A stretch of DNA of 64,000 nt from Mesorhabditis belari. Its lineage: Eukaryota; Nematoda; Chromadorea; Rhabditida; Rhabditidae. Of this stretch, positions 35,101 through 46,400 are shown piece after piece. Both the position numbers and the translations under genes were made by a program. The notes under the pieces were generated by a model. That model was not told where the DNA came from. It did not search any database and saw nothing but the letters and a program-made list of their open reading frames with translations. How positions within the stretch are numbered: the stretch's first letter is position 1; each line of letters opens with the position of its first letter. The stretch is taken from contig CAUEEP010000754.1 in assembly GCA_958450365.1 (NCBI GenBank), positions 1,954,001 to 2,018,000 of the forward strand, in the 5' to 3' direction.

Positions 35101-37903
35101 CTCATTTTCAGGTACCGAGCACTGGCCATTGAATCTGGATGTGGATTTCCATCGAATCATTTCTCCCACATCCGATGAGTACTTTTTGCGGGTGGGTGGA
35201 TTCCCTTGGATTCCCTTTTCATTCCCTTTTCATCTTTCGAATGCAACAAGTGATCGTAAAAGCAAATGAAATCTTATTTCACTTCCTCTTTCTCATAGAG
35301 AGAGAGAGTCATAATGAGGTGATTATTTGACCCATAAACGAGTGCAAATTCACCTCTTCTTCATTCATCTTCATTCTTCATTTTCCTGGAAAGATTGGTG
35401 AAGAGAAAAAGTTCTTAATCTATGCTCATTTGGGGATTTGAAAGGGTTTTTCTTGATTTAAAAATGACCAGAACTGTAGTTTTCAAGTAAAAAACTACAA
35501 TTTTCAAGTAAAAACTGTAGTTTTCAAGTAAAAACTGCAGTTTTCAAGTAAAAACTGTAGTTTTCAAGTAAAGAAACTGCAGTTTTCACCATTAACTACA
35601 ATTTTCAAGCAAAAACGATTCCAGGCTTGCATTGAAACGGTGAGAATCGGTGACAGAGAGTGCTTCATCAATGAAACATTTCGAGCAGCAGATATTCAAG
35701 ATTGTTCAGGGTCAAGACGTGAGTTTTGTATGTAATCAAATGAAATGAATGTAATCAAATGAATGTAATGAATGAAATGAATCAAATGAATGTAATGAAT
35801 GTAATCAAATGAATCAAATGAAATGAATCAAATGAGTTTGGGGTGCGACCCGCTTTAACCTTATCAACGAGGATGATTCTGCTTAAGAATGGCCGAATAG
35901 CACAAAAGGTTAAAAAGGGTTTCCCCAAAAGCGCTTATAACGTAACAAGAACACTTAGTATCCAACAATAGATTAATACTCTTGAGAAGAGTACGGATCA
36001 GATTGGTACTACGTCGATGGTGACACAAATGTTAGTAAAACCAGTTATCTAAACAGGATTTAAAACCTGAAGGGTAGCATAAAGCAAAGTGAATTTATAA
36101 CGTTACTGTTTATTAGTACAGAACCGAAATGCAACAATACCCATTACAAAAACAGCATGCGCATCAAAAATGAAACAAAAAAGTCACCCAAGAGGGAAGG
36201 GAGAAAAAGGACGAAAAATGCGACGCAAATAATTGCAAAATAGAAACGCAAATAGGAAGGAAACGGACGCGATCAATGAAATGAAAACTAGAAAGCTCTA
36301 AAAGCTCTAGAAAGCTCTGTTCTGAGCTTGAAATTGTTGAAATATTCTGAGCTAGAAAGCTTTACAATGTTCTTACAATGCTTTACAATGTTCTGAGCCT
36401 CAATAACTCCCCCTTTCAGCCTCATCAATTCCATTGGTTGTCTCCGGTGGACTTGTCTGTATTTTCTTCGTCTCCGCCTTGATCCTCTTATCCGTTCTCA
36501 TTCATCGTCTCTATAAACGAGTCACAAAACAATCCGATGACAGATTTTCGAGTAACAAGAGCGGATCAATGCGTAAACAGGTTAGAGAATTGATTTCTTT
36601 TTTCCAACTTGCTTCCTATCTACAGCTAAGCTAAGCTGTAGATATGAATTACTATAAACTACAAAAAAGAACTATTAGATTAAAAATGCTTCTAACTTGC
36701 TTTAAATCTGCTGGATTAACATGATCTATAGCTCAAAAAATAGAGAATTTCAAGAGCTTTTGAATGGACTAAAGAACATCAAAAAGTATCAATTCTAAAG
36801 GAAATTACAGTGGTTCAAAGGGGAACAGACCGTACTCACGCGTAGTCAAGCTATAAACTACTGTAACTTTGTTTAGAATCAATATTTTTAAACGTGATTT
36901 AGCTCATTTAAAAGCTCTTGAAATTCTCTATTTTTTTGAGCTATAGTTCATGTCAATCCGGCAGATTTAAAGCAAGTTAGAAGCGTTTGTAGTTCACGTT
37001 TGTAGTTTGTAGTATGGCTGGCTTCTGTCTAGCTAGCTGCTCAGTCAGAAATCGATTCAGAAACACACTCTTTCTAGCATGCAACTGGCCTACCTCTAAC
37101 CTCAATCAAAAATCATTTTCAGCAAGCAAACTCTCAACTTCTTCCCTCATATCAAAGCGGGAAATTGTCGATAGAAGACGATCGTTTGACGGTGATTGCA
37201 GAAGAAGGAGAAGATGGAGAAGAAACGGAGAATAAAGGAGGGTTCACAGCCATTCATAACACTCTACACAATGATCCATCAATGATCGATGTGAGTTTTG
37301 AGGCTTTCTTTTGGCCCGCATAGTATCGTTGACTCTAAAAGAAACTCTTCAGAAGTCATGGATGCCATTGATGTGCTCACCGAGAAGAGATTCCTCATCA
37401 AGTGGATTCAGTGAGCCAACCGATGGAGAATGTGAGATTTTCGATTTATAATATCTATTTTAGCTCTATTAGATCTGTTTTAGCTCTATTAGATCTATTT
37501 TAGAGCTATTAGATCTGTTTTAGCTCTATTAGATCTGTTTTAGCTCTATTAGATCTGTTTTAGTTCTATTAGATCTGTTTTAGTTCTATTAGATCTGTTC
37601 TAGCTCTATTAGATCTATTTTAGCTCTATTAGATCTATTTTATCAGAACGATACCCTTTATATTTTTGTGCCCGAAATCAGAACGATACCCTTTCTGCCT
37701 TAATTCTACGCCATCAGTGTGCCAGAAAGGGAAGCACAAGGAATCGAATTAATCCTTTGATTTCAGTGGTGATCCCCCCTCTGCTCCCTCCATCGATCCG
37801 TTCTCTTTCTTCAAATCCCTCCTCACTCATCGTCTCCATTCAATCATCAAACCAATCCCGAATCCCCTTTCAAACATTTCGTCCTTTAGCCAACCACGTT
37901 TAA
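29132..37903 (+). CDS. Single-pass membrane protein, unrecognised (5' end missing)
   Basis: Nine exons in phase: 29132-29256, 29335-29394, 34459-34495, 35112-35191, 35625-35718, 36420-36580, 37123-37290, 37353-37431, 37767-37903. The first enters in phase 1, so at least one 5' exon is missing. The ectodomain (about 145 residues) has several cysteines (CHPICNHP, NMCAGPPEF, RACIETV, RECFINETF, DCSGS) and two potential N-glycosylation sites (NLT, NET). One membrane helix follows, centred on LVCIFFVSALILLSVLI, with basic RLYKRVTKQ after it, which predicts an extracellular N-terminus. The roughly 180-residue tail is acidic (EEGEDGEETE), then Ser/Pro-rich, without kinase or death-domain motifs. I do not recognise the family. 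Exon 2 may start at 29335 or 29347. Intron 2 (5 kb) holds a dead mariner and two satellites. Confidence 0.75.
29989..31245 (+). mobile_element. Full-length mariner element
   Basis: Ends TTAGGTTGGTGCAAAAG and CATTTGCACCAACCTA are inverted repeats flanked by TA duplications. The length of about 1.25 kb is normal for mariner. It lies sense-oriented in intron 2 of the membrane-protein gene. Confidence 0.93.
30157..31173 (+). pseudogene. Mariner transposase, inactivated
   Basis: Reads from ATG 30157 through the helix-turn-helix domain (RSCQLWFAQF) to the first catalytic block TMDEKWIHFDN. Further on come DNAPAHTAK and APYSPDLAPSDFHLF, giving the three Asp of the DD34D mariner triad. It is broken by a frameshift in the A-run near 30648-30655, a second frameshift near 30840-30852, and an in-frame TAG near 31121. 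The remainder continues to a stop near 31173. A relatively recent but dead copy. Confidence 0.92.
31408..31660. repeat. Minisatellite, 29-31 bp
   Basis: About nine copies of TTGAATGAAGCCAACTCGAG followed by AAGAATTGC or AAGAGTTGC. Immediately upstream of the mariner relic at 31640. Confidence 0.9.
31640..31905 (+). pseudogene. Mariner transposase N-terminal relic
   Basis: One frame reads ISAAKAAREINQFYG then GTCTAQEW, and another RRRGRPRKVDRSKVSTLVK. These match in order the helix-turn-helix and GRP-linker of mariner transposases, separated by a frameshift. No catalytic domain follows. Distinct from the 29989 element. Confidence 0.6.
33668..33955. repeat. Minisatellite, 40-42 bp
   Basis: Seven copies of a unit containing CATCCGTTCAGCCCATTCCC then TACTAGAGACCCAATCCAGG. 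Later copies lack one C and carry TTCTAGAG. Intronic to the membrane-protein gene. Confidence 0.9.
34735..34915. repeat. Dispersed repeat, copy 1
   Basis: Begins CAATTTTTAATAGAAAAAAA and includes CAAATGACAGATTC, GCTCATTCAA and GCTTGTAAAATGAGTTGTAT. The same blocks recur in order at 39803-39975. Not coding. Confidence 0.75.
35850..36290. other. Complex unrepeated insert in an intron
   Basis: Unlike its surroundings this segment has mixed base composition and no internal repeats. It begins GGGGTGCGACCCGC and ends near GGACGCGATCAATG. No coding frame or exon is seen. A solo LTR or other retroelement fragment is possible but unproven. Confidence 0.3.
36654..37012. mobile_element. Fold-back element, about 360 bp
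   Basis: TTCTAACTTGCTTTAAATCTG at the left is answered by AGATTTAAAGCAAGTTAGAA at the right. Inside, AGCTCAAAAAATAGAGAATT is matched by its inverse. Lies in intron 6 of the membrane-protein gene. Confidence 0.85.
37445..37642. repeat. 20-bp tandem repeat
   Basis: About ten copies of TAGCTCTATTAGATCTGTTT. Fills the last intron of the membrane-protein gene. Confidence 0.9.
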
Positions 37904-38164
37904 CTCAGCCCTCAAAAAATCGATAATTTAAACTAGATTTTGAACTTTTCTTTGTTGCTCACTCATTTTGTTTGTGCTTCTCTTTGATCTCGTTTTTCCA
38001 ACCGGTAACATTTCAATTCCATTTTACTTTTTTTTTTCATTTACGAATTCGGGTTCTTTAGATGTTTTAGTTACCATTGACTTATAAAGTAATAAATTGA
38101 TTTGAAATGAAAAGAAAGGCACAAGAAAGAAAAGGCGGCTGTACACACGTTTCAATGCGTCGTC

Positions 38165-38600
38165 TAGAGACATATTTTTGGTATCATTGGATGCGCCAAG
38201 TCTTTCTCTGTCAATTGGTATAAAAACTATTCAAATTGGACAGTTGAACACCGAGAAATTTGAGCTCAAAGCTGGATTGCCAGTGGGCGTGGTGCGTATA
38301 AAAGATCTTTCTAGCCCCGCCCCTTTTCCAATGCAACTTTGAACTCAAATATATTCCAACCTTGAGTATATTACTGTAGCTGCTCTAGAGATTACTGTAG
38401 CTGATCTAGAGATTACTGTAGCTTCTCTAGAGATTACTGTAGCTGCTCTAGAGGTTACTGTAGCTGTTCAGCTGTCTAATTTGAATAGTTTTTATATCAA
38501 TCGATAGAGAAAGACTTTGCGCATCCAATGATACCAAAAATATTTAAATTGGACAGCTCAAAGCCAAGAAATTTGAGTTCAAAGTTGGACAATGGCAAAG
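38165..38600. mobile_element. GGCCCCACC fold-back family, copy A
   Basis: The left part includes TATCATTGGATGCGCC and CAGTTGAACACCGAGAAATT. The right part (38475-38600) is its inverse, ending GTTGGACAATGGCAAAGG. The GATTACTGTAGC array is inserted between the arms. Same family as 45275-45816 and 62846-63050. Confidence 0.8.
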
Positions 38601-39022
38601 GGGGGTGGGGCCACAATCTGCAGAAGAATTGGAGAAAGATGCAATGAAAAAAATGAAAGAATTTTAAATATTCATGCCCGAATTTTAAGATCTCATCAAG
38701 AAAGTGAAAAAAGAGTGAGAAATGATAGAGAAAACATTGCAGAGTCTTTTGCAGAATTGCAGAAAGAAGTTGATCGACGATTCCCCAATATGGAATCCCC
38801 ACAATTCCGACAATTCCCCAAGAAAATTTGCCGATTTGTCTATCATAATATTGAGATGCCAAAGTACCGTAAAGTTTGAGCTTTGAACAATTTCCATTCA
38901 TTTTTCAGTAGCAGTTGAGTAGTTCAATATTATGATAGTTTTTTGTCGTCCAAAGCCAATTCAAAGCGATTTCTTGAACTTTCAACGAAATCAGGGAATG
39001 ATTCGGGGGATTTGACGACAAA

Positions 39023-39290
39023 ATGGGTCGACAAAGGACGACAAACAAGGGATATGCCATTCTGGAGCTTCATCGTCAAGGTCAATGCGTGAGTGCGATC
39101 GCGCGATTGCTACGTGTTTCTCATCAGCTCGTCTCAAAAGCGATTAAGCGATACAAGGAGCTTGGCAATGATGGAGATCGTCCAGGAAGAGGCAGAAAAA
39201 GAACAGTCAACACCTCCAGAAATCGCAAAGTGATTCAGAAGCGCGTGATTTTGACGACACCATTGCCAGATTATCACACCGACTTTCAGG
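39023..39290 (+). pseudogene. Tc1/mariner-superfamily transposase N-terminal fragment
   Basis: From ATG 39023 the frame gives a helix-turn-helix (CVSAIARLLRVSHQLVSKAI), then GRGRKRTVNTSRNRKVIQKR, the arrangement of paired-like DNA-binding domains in Tc1-like transposases. Similarity stops near 39245 and no DDE/D catalytic domain follows. I could not define terminal repeats. Confidence 0.65.
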
Positions 39291-39802
39291 TTTGTCCCAA
39301 GAATCACAGTTGTTCTTGGAGTTTACTTTGTGCTAACTTTGTCAGTGCTAACTTTGCCACAAAGTCCTCACTTTGTCAGTGCGTAAACACATCTTTTCTG
39401 GTGAACTCACCGTATTGTAGACTTTGAAAAGGTAACTTTGTCTAATCTGACTTCTGAATACCCAATTTTGGATCCATCGAAACAATCACGCAAAAGAGTG
39501 ACAAGTACAGCGAGAAGCAAGCGCGGATAGCCGAGTTCCGACAGCTGAATCAGCGGCTTTGTAAAGAGGTAGTTTTTGAGGCACTGGTACTATTATTCCG
39601 AGTTACAGACAAATTTTCATGTAAGGTCTGTGTAGTTCTAATGTACGTGGCCAAAAATTTGAGCTTATCTGCTTTGAAGCTTATCTGCTTTGAAATAGAA
39701 TCGGGTGTTATAATGTGGAATTTATTCACCGTATTGTAGACTTTATCTTGCATCTCACTGTTTTCATAAACCTAAAGAATCCAAAGTATCGTAAAATTTG
39801 AG

Positions 39803-39975
39803 CTTTGAACAATTTTTAATAGAGAAAAGCAGCCAAATGACAGATTCGCCGGGGAGCGGCCGAGCTCATTCAAGAGCTTGTAAAATAAGTTGTATAATTC
39901 CAATCAAAAAGTTCTTTGCAGATAAATAATGCCAAGATTCGGGGCTTTATTTTTCTATACAACACTTGGCACTTT
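39803..39975. repeat. Dispersed repeat, copy 2
   Basis: Matches 34735-34915 in order: CAATTTTTAATAGAGAAAAG, CAAATGACAGATTC, GCTCATTCAA, GCTTGTAAAATAAGTTGTAT and the AGCCAAGATTC-like end. Confidence 0.75.
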
Positions 39976-40442
39976 GATAATAAGTCAGGCGTTTGCCAGC
40001 CCCCAAAACTATCTATTTCTATTATGAAAGTAAGCCAGAACAAAATTCTTCAGCTGCTTATTCTTTAGCTGCTTATTCTTCAGCTGCTTATTCTTTAACA
40101 GCTTATAAAAATGCTTATAAGAATGGCATTATTTATGAGATCGAAATTGTGAGAGTATGAGAGTTTTACTTAAAATTTCTCCTACCTTTCCCAATAAAAA
40201 TTAGCAAAAACCATTTCTTCAGGTTACAAAACGTTCAGATTCTTGCAATTTTTGTTCTAAAGATTATTCTGTACTCGATTTTGTGCTAAACAAAATAAAC
40301 TCAATAAACATTTATACAAAAACATCAAGAATTACTTTGTCTTAGCAAGAATTACTTTGTACTCAAAAGAATTAGCAAGAAAAAAAGGCTTTGGTCAAGA
40401 AAAATGAGAACCCGTTGTATAAAATTATGGAAATCGATGAAA

Positions 40443-43400
40443 TCACGAATTTTGGTCGATTTGAGAGGGATTTGGTCGATCTTTCGTCGATTCACTCGCA
40501 TAACCGGCATCACTTTGTGAAGAACCGGATAAGGGACGTTTTTGCTCTTTCCTGAAATTGAATGAGTTGAATAGGATTGAACAAGATTGAATAAGAGTTG
40601 AATAAGCTTAGATTTATCCGAAATTGTAAGCTCATTCATTGTAAGCTGTAAGCTTTTGGTATATTTTATATTTTATAAGGAAATTGTAAGCTCATTCTCC
40701 TATCTAACTACCGAATTTTCACTTGTTTCTCTTAATCAATCAATTTCCTCAATCAATTTCCTCAATCAATACAATCAATACAATCAATTCCCTTACATGA
40801 AAGTCGTTCTCGCTTTTCGGATACTTTTGATGAGTTGTTGCTTGAGAAGTGGTTGACAGCAAGCAATTCGATACATTTGACCGTCTTGTAGAGCCGACTG
40901 AATTCAAATACTTGCCTTGCCTTTTCGTTTGCCTTTTCCCCAAACCTCTAAACTTTTGGCCGGGTTTTGATCAATGAGATGCACAAGAGTCAACAATCCA
41001 TCATTCATCGCGATTCCATTTCCATCTTTTTGTCTTTGTTCAACAATTTCCACTTCGACAACAGGCAGAACACGGGATTGTTTGATCTGAAAATTGAAAA
41101 GTTATAGTTTTGATGCAGTTCTTCTAAGACTTCTACATTACAAGTTCTTCTAAGACTAAAGAGCTAAAAATCATGCTTTACAAGTTCTTGTAAAGGATCA
41201 AAACTTAGAGTTAGACTTTCTTTTCCCCATTTCTCACCTTTGAATTCACTTTTGGCACACTTGGCAACAAGAGAATCAATGAGGAGAAGACGAAAATCAC
41301 GTATTCCTGGAATTTGGCTTTAAAGCTGAACAAAACTCGGGCTAAAGCTCAAGCTAAAGCTCGGGCTAAAGCTCAGGCTAAAGCTCGGGCTAAAGCTGGG
41401 CTAAAGCTGGGCTAAAGCTGGACTAAAGCTGGGCTAAAGCTCGGACTAAAGCTCGGTTTAAAGCTGAACAAAGCTCGGGCTAAAGCTCAAGCTAAAGCTC
41501 GGGCTAAAGCTCGGACTAAAGCTCAGGCTAAAGCTCGGGCTAAAGCTGAACAAAGCTCGGGCTAAAGCTCAGGCTAAAGCTCAAGCTAAAGCTCGGGCTA
41601 AAGCTCAGGCTAAAGCTCGGTTTCAAGCTTTTCAAGTCAATAGTTTCATTCTTTATCCAATTTTCCCAACCTGTGACCCTTTTGGATCGGAATTCAGCCA
41701 ACGAATATGGGCAAAGATCAACAAATCCCTCACATCGATTCGAAGACTCTAGAGAGTGTTTTTAAAGGGATTTCCCAAGTGAAAAACCTTTTCTTTCAAT
41801 TGATCTCCTTGTGTTTTTCTGATTTGATCAATTTGTTGACTGAATTGCTCGTGAATCCTTTGCATTTCATTCACATATTCGGCTAATGTCTGCATCTTTT
41901 GCAGAGCTGTCTCTACCTGGAATCCAATTGATTAAAGCTGCAAAAATGGTAAAAATCTAGTAGCTACATCTAGTAGCAAAATCTAGTGGCAAGAATTCTT
42001 ATCTTTCACAATACCTGTCTTGCTTCCAAACTTGCTCGCTCACAACCGGCAGCCACTGTTCGCAAGAGGAGTGGATATTGAACGACTCGTTGAACGGGTT
42101 TAATCATTCGAGATTCCCATGAGCAATGCTGAGCTTTGGTAGAATTTGCTGCCTAAATCTCTCTATTCTAAACTTTTTCAATCATTCACCACCTCCAATT
42201 CAGCCAGAATATCTTTTCTTGTCGAGAGCTCTTGCTGTAAACGAAGATAGGCAGCTGCGTACTCGGCGTAGATCTAGAATTAATTTATTTTAACAAATTA
42301 TCTGTCCAATTTACATGATTTTTAGCTCTTTAGTCTTAGAATTCTATATAGATATGCATCTAATAGTTCGTTTTTTTAAAAAGCAAAAGATGTGACAGAG
42401 CCGGGAGTCGAACCCGGATCTTGCGGCTTGCAGACCCGCGTGCTACCGACTGCGCCACCGTGATGCCAGGAGGCCCTCACTGAAAATAGGCTATGCTTCG
42501 TCTTTTCAGGAAAGAGTCATTTTTAATTAACTAATTAAATTTCTCGGCGGAGCCATAACCTAATTTCAGTCGCGTTGCCGTGTCACCACCGTGGCGCAGC
42601 CGGGAGAGCCCCTGTCTACAAGCCACACGATCCCGGTTCGACCCCCACAGCCCGAAATTTTCTCATTTCTTTTTTAAAAAATGTTATAACCTTTTGTAGA
42701 GTTGAGCAAATTTTATGATTTTTGCATCAAAATGTTCGTAAGAGTCTTTAGAATAAAAGTTATCCCTTCGTTTTTGGTTCTAGACCCTCGTTGTCGAGTT
42801 ACGAGCCCCAAACTGCAGGGTACCACAAAATTTCCCATACAAAAATGACCAAAAAACCGCTAAAACTAAATTTTAAAAATTTCTGTCAGAGGGATTTGAA
42901 AAATTCCTGCAGATTCGGAATCAGCACAATTTTCTGCATCTAAAAAAGGTACTCCCAGAAAAATCCTATAGAAAACGCATTTTTGCCTTATTTCGCGCCG
43001 ATGTGCCCCCCGTAGTGCGACTCAGTGACGCCGTCACTCCCAAAGCATCCAGCGAAGCCCCAAAACATCCAGCAAGGCCCCAAAACATCCAGCGAGGTCC
43101 CAAAACATCCAGCGAGGCCCCAAGACCAAATCCCAAAACATCCGCCGGTATAATATTGCTATTATTGAAAGCCCAGCTAACCTTGAAATCGGAGCATCGA
43201 TTCACAAAAAGAGCGCACACTCGGATCACTGCATCCTGAAAGGAAAGCTGAATTTTGAGCTTACAAATATACGGATAAAGCGCTAAGAATTAAGTAGAAT
43301 TACTTAGAATAGAATTAAGTCCACCAGACAGGCTCTATTTGCAATCTCAACTCAAATCCCCATTCCCACTCACTCTGACTTGTTCCTTTGTGGCATTTTC

Positions 43401-46400
43401 CTTCTCCGCATCTCCAATCGCCTCTTCAAGACTTTCCAGGAAACTCTCCTGAAATGGGAAGCTTAATTTCCTTTCTTTTTATTGTACCTGTATCTTTTCC
43501 AATCTCAATGCAGATTCCATTGTGTCTCGAACGGATCGAATACTCAAATATCCATCAACCATCTAAATGTCGACTTCTTTCTTTCTCCTTTTCCTCCTTC
43601 TTCTCACCTGTTTCAATTCATCGACATATCTCCTTTCAGTTATCAGCAATTCTTGCAATCCTTTATGCAATCTTTCTTCTAATTTCATTCTTGTTGATGG
43701 CAATGGAGCGGGTAATGATGGAGATCGGGGAGTGGTTGATTGGGATGAATTATTCTAAAGGACAACTTTGATTACATTAATCTTGCATCCACTATTTTAA
43801 GTCTTACATCCACTATTCAATTACAGTAATCATTAGCGTATATTTCCAAATAACCTGGACTTGTTGTGTTTGAAATTCGCCAGCCAATTGCCTTCTCTTT
43901 AATCGAATCCGTCGCCCTTCTCTCAACAATTGCTCAACTTCTGCCGCACTGCCGGCCTAGAAAGCTTTTGTAAGTGAAGTTTTAAGGATTTTTACTGGAA
44001 AACTGGAGCAAGCTTTTGCTGGAAATTAAGCTTTTGCTGGAAACTAAAATCCACCTTTTCAATTGGAATCCCATCAACAGCGATCACCCAATCACCCACA
44101 GATGGGCCTCCTGGACAAAATGAGGCCACTCCCCGGACCTGAATCACTTTTCAGTTAAGAAAATCTTTTTCTATTTGCTTTTTAATGTTATCTTGTAGCC
44201 GATTTCCCTTAAAATGATCAAAACAAACTAATTTGAATAATAAAATGGGTTTGACTCGCGGCTGTGTTGTGACTTTTGCTTTTTAAAAAACGAAATATGA
44301 GATGCACAACTGCTGAGAGTTCTAAGCCTAACAAACTAAAAATCTTGTAAATCGGCTCACGGAGAGCTGAGAACTCGCGCGTACAGACAGACGGATGGAC
44401 GGACAGACACTTCTTTTCTATATATGTTAGGTCCTATCTAGAATCAAGCCGATCACTCTAAATCTAAGTCTGGATCGGATTTAGAGTGATCGGCTTGATT
44501 CTAGATCGAAGGTTTTTGATCAACTCCACGTTTTTGACCTGAGCTAGATCGACCGTCCGATCTAGAATCAATCTAGATCGGACGTAACATATATATCAAA
44601 TCCTTCAAAATGCCCACCTCAGCCCGAATCGCTCCTTGATCCGTGTGAGCGTAAATGGTCAACCCAAGTCGACCGTTTTTCTTCTCCACCTATAATTTTG
44701 AACTTTAATTCGATTTCCTCATTTGCCACTCACCTCATATTCTTGTCTCAGTCTCATTTTCCATCCAGTTGATCCATTCTCTTTTGAGTATTTCGTCAAA
44801 TCGAAGAGATTTGATTGAACACTCAACTTTTGACAAGCCTAAACAAAATTTAAACGATTTCTTAGCAACTTGAATTACTTTTATCAATAGTTGATCCGGA
44901 TTCTCATTATCGTGAGTGATCATTGTCGTTTTTCCGTTCGGGAGAACGATTGGGATCATCTGAAACTCGTTTCTGACTTATTTTATGAACATTTAAACTC
45001 TACCTTAACATTGCTCGTTGACGGGGCACAATTGAGAAGAAGTTCAGCGGTTGAAGTGATCATTTCATTCAATGGCTGATCTCCATTTGGAGGACTCGCC
45101 ATTACAACAGCGTTTGCCTGAAGATCTTGAATCAAAAGGGAAATGAATCAAGGAAAATGAATAGTCTAGTAGGTTGTGTGCAAGCAATTAACTAGTACTG
45201 TTTGTCAGTGGGTAGGTTAGTGATTTTGGAAACGGATGAGCAAACAATTTTGGTTGATTGTGGGACATTTGATTGGCCCCACCCCCCTTTGCCATTGTCC
45301 AACTTTGAACTCCAATTTCTTGGCTTTGAGCTATCCAATTTAAATATTTTTGGTATCATTAGATTTGCCAAGTCTTTCTCTATCGATTGGTATAAAAACT
45401 ATTCAAATTGGACAGTTGAACACCGAGAAATTTGAGTTCAAAGTTGGATTGCCAGTGGTAAAGGGGGCCGGGCCAGAAAGACCTTTTATACGCGCCCCGC
45501 CCCTTTGCCATTGCAACTTTGAGCTCAAATATCTCGGTATTCAAATTGCACAGTTGAACACCGAGATATTTGAGTTCAAAGTTGGATTGCCAGTGGCAAA
45601 GGGGGCCGGGCCAGAAAGGCCTTATATACGCGCCCCGCCCCTTTGCCATTGCAACTTTGAACTCAAATTTCTCGGTGTTAAACTGTCCAATTTGAATATT
45701 TCTTATACCAATCGATAGAGAAAGACTTGGCGCATCCAATGATACCAAAATATTTAGATTGGACAGCTCAAAGCCAAGAAATTTGAGTTCAAAGTTGGAC
45801 AATGGGAAAAAGGGGCTTTTCTCTAGAACTTAAAGTAAAAGCCAAACAAGGCGCACCAGACAAGCGTTGTTTGTGTGGGTGAAGAGATTGGACAATGACA
45901 ATGACAATCACGAATTGATGAATGGCGTTGAGTGGGGTGAAGCAGAGCTGAACTCACATCAGAGAAAATCTGTCGACTCGATTGCCCATTGATTTCCCCG
46001 CCTTGTTCTTGCAAAACACGGAGATCTCCCGCTCGAATATCGGTCCCTTTTCGCCACCTGAATGTGTAAATTTTGAGAAATTCTAGTAAAATTCTAGCAA
46101 GGACACTGTAAAATCTTTAAAAAAGTAGCAAAATTGACTGATGACTTATAGAAATCAAAGCAAAGACTGATGACTTATTGAAATCAAAGCTAAAATCCAC
46201 TCAAAACACTCACCATGGTGGCTCACTGATCGTAAAGAATAGAATTTCTTGAGAAACTAAAAAGATTGAAATGAACTCACATTCTGAAATTGAAGAGATT
46301 AGCAAAAGTGACGTAGATTGATGGAAGAGGAGACTCAAGAATGGATGATTGAAGAGCACGGGGGCCGAGTTGAGATGATAAAGACTGCAAAAGGGAATTA

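Larger units (their letters stand above)
37904..40442. other. Intergenic stretch between convergent genes
   Basis: Separates the membrane-protein gene (+) from tiam-1 (-). Contains fold-back copy A, a GATTACTGTAGCTGCTCTAGA array (38365-38470), a transposase fragment, dispersed-repeat copy 2 and a small TTCAGCTGCTTA repeat near 40050-40090. The frame 38592-38878 begins inside repeat sequence and has no recognisable domain, so I do not annotate it as a gene. Confidence 0.6.

Noticed and set aside
38592..38878. 95-residue charged frame (MAKGGGATIC...)
   Set aside because: The start lies in the fold-back repeat; no family recognised, no spliced partners.
42394..42467. Functional tRNA-Ala or tRNA-Cys
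   Set aside because: T arm is perfect, but the acceptor stem does not pair and the anticodon arm has a mismatch; kept as tRNA-like only.
45350..45802. 122- and 140-residue frames on both strands
   Set aside because: They read the palindromic element both ways, hence the near-identical repeats; not coding.
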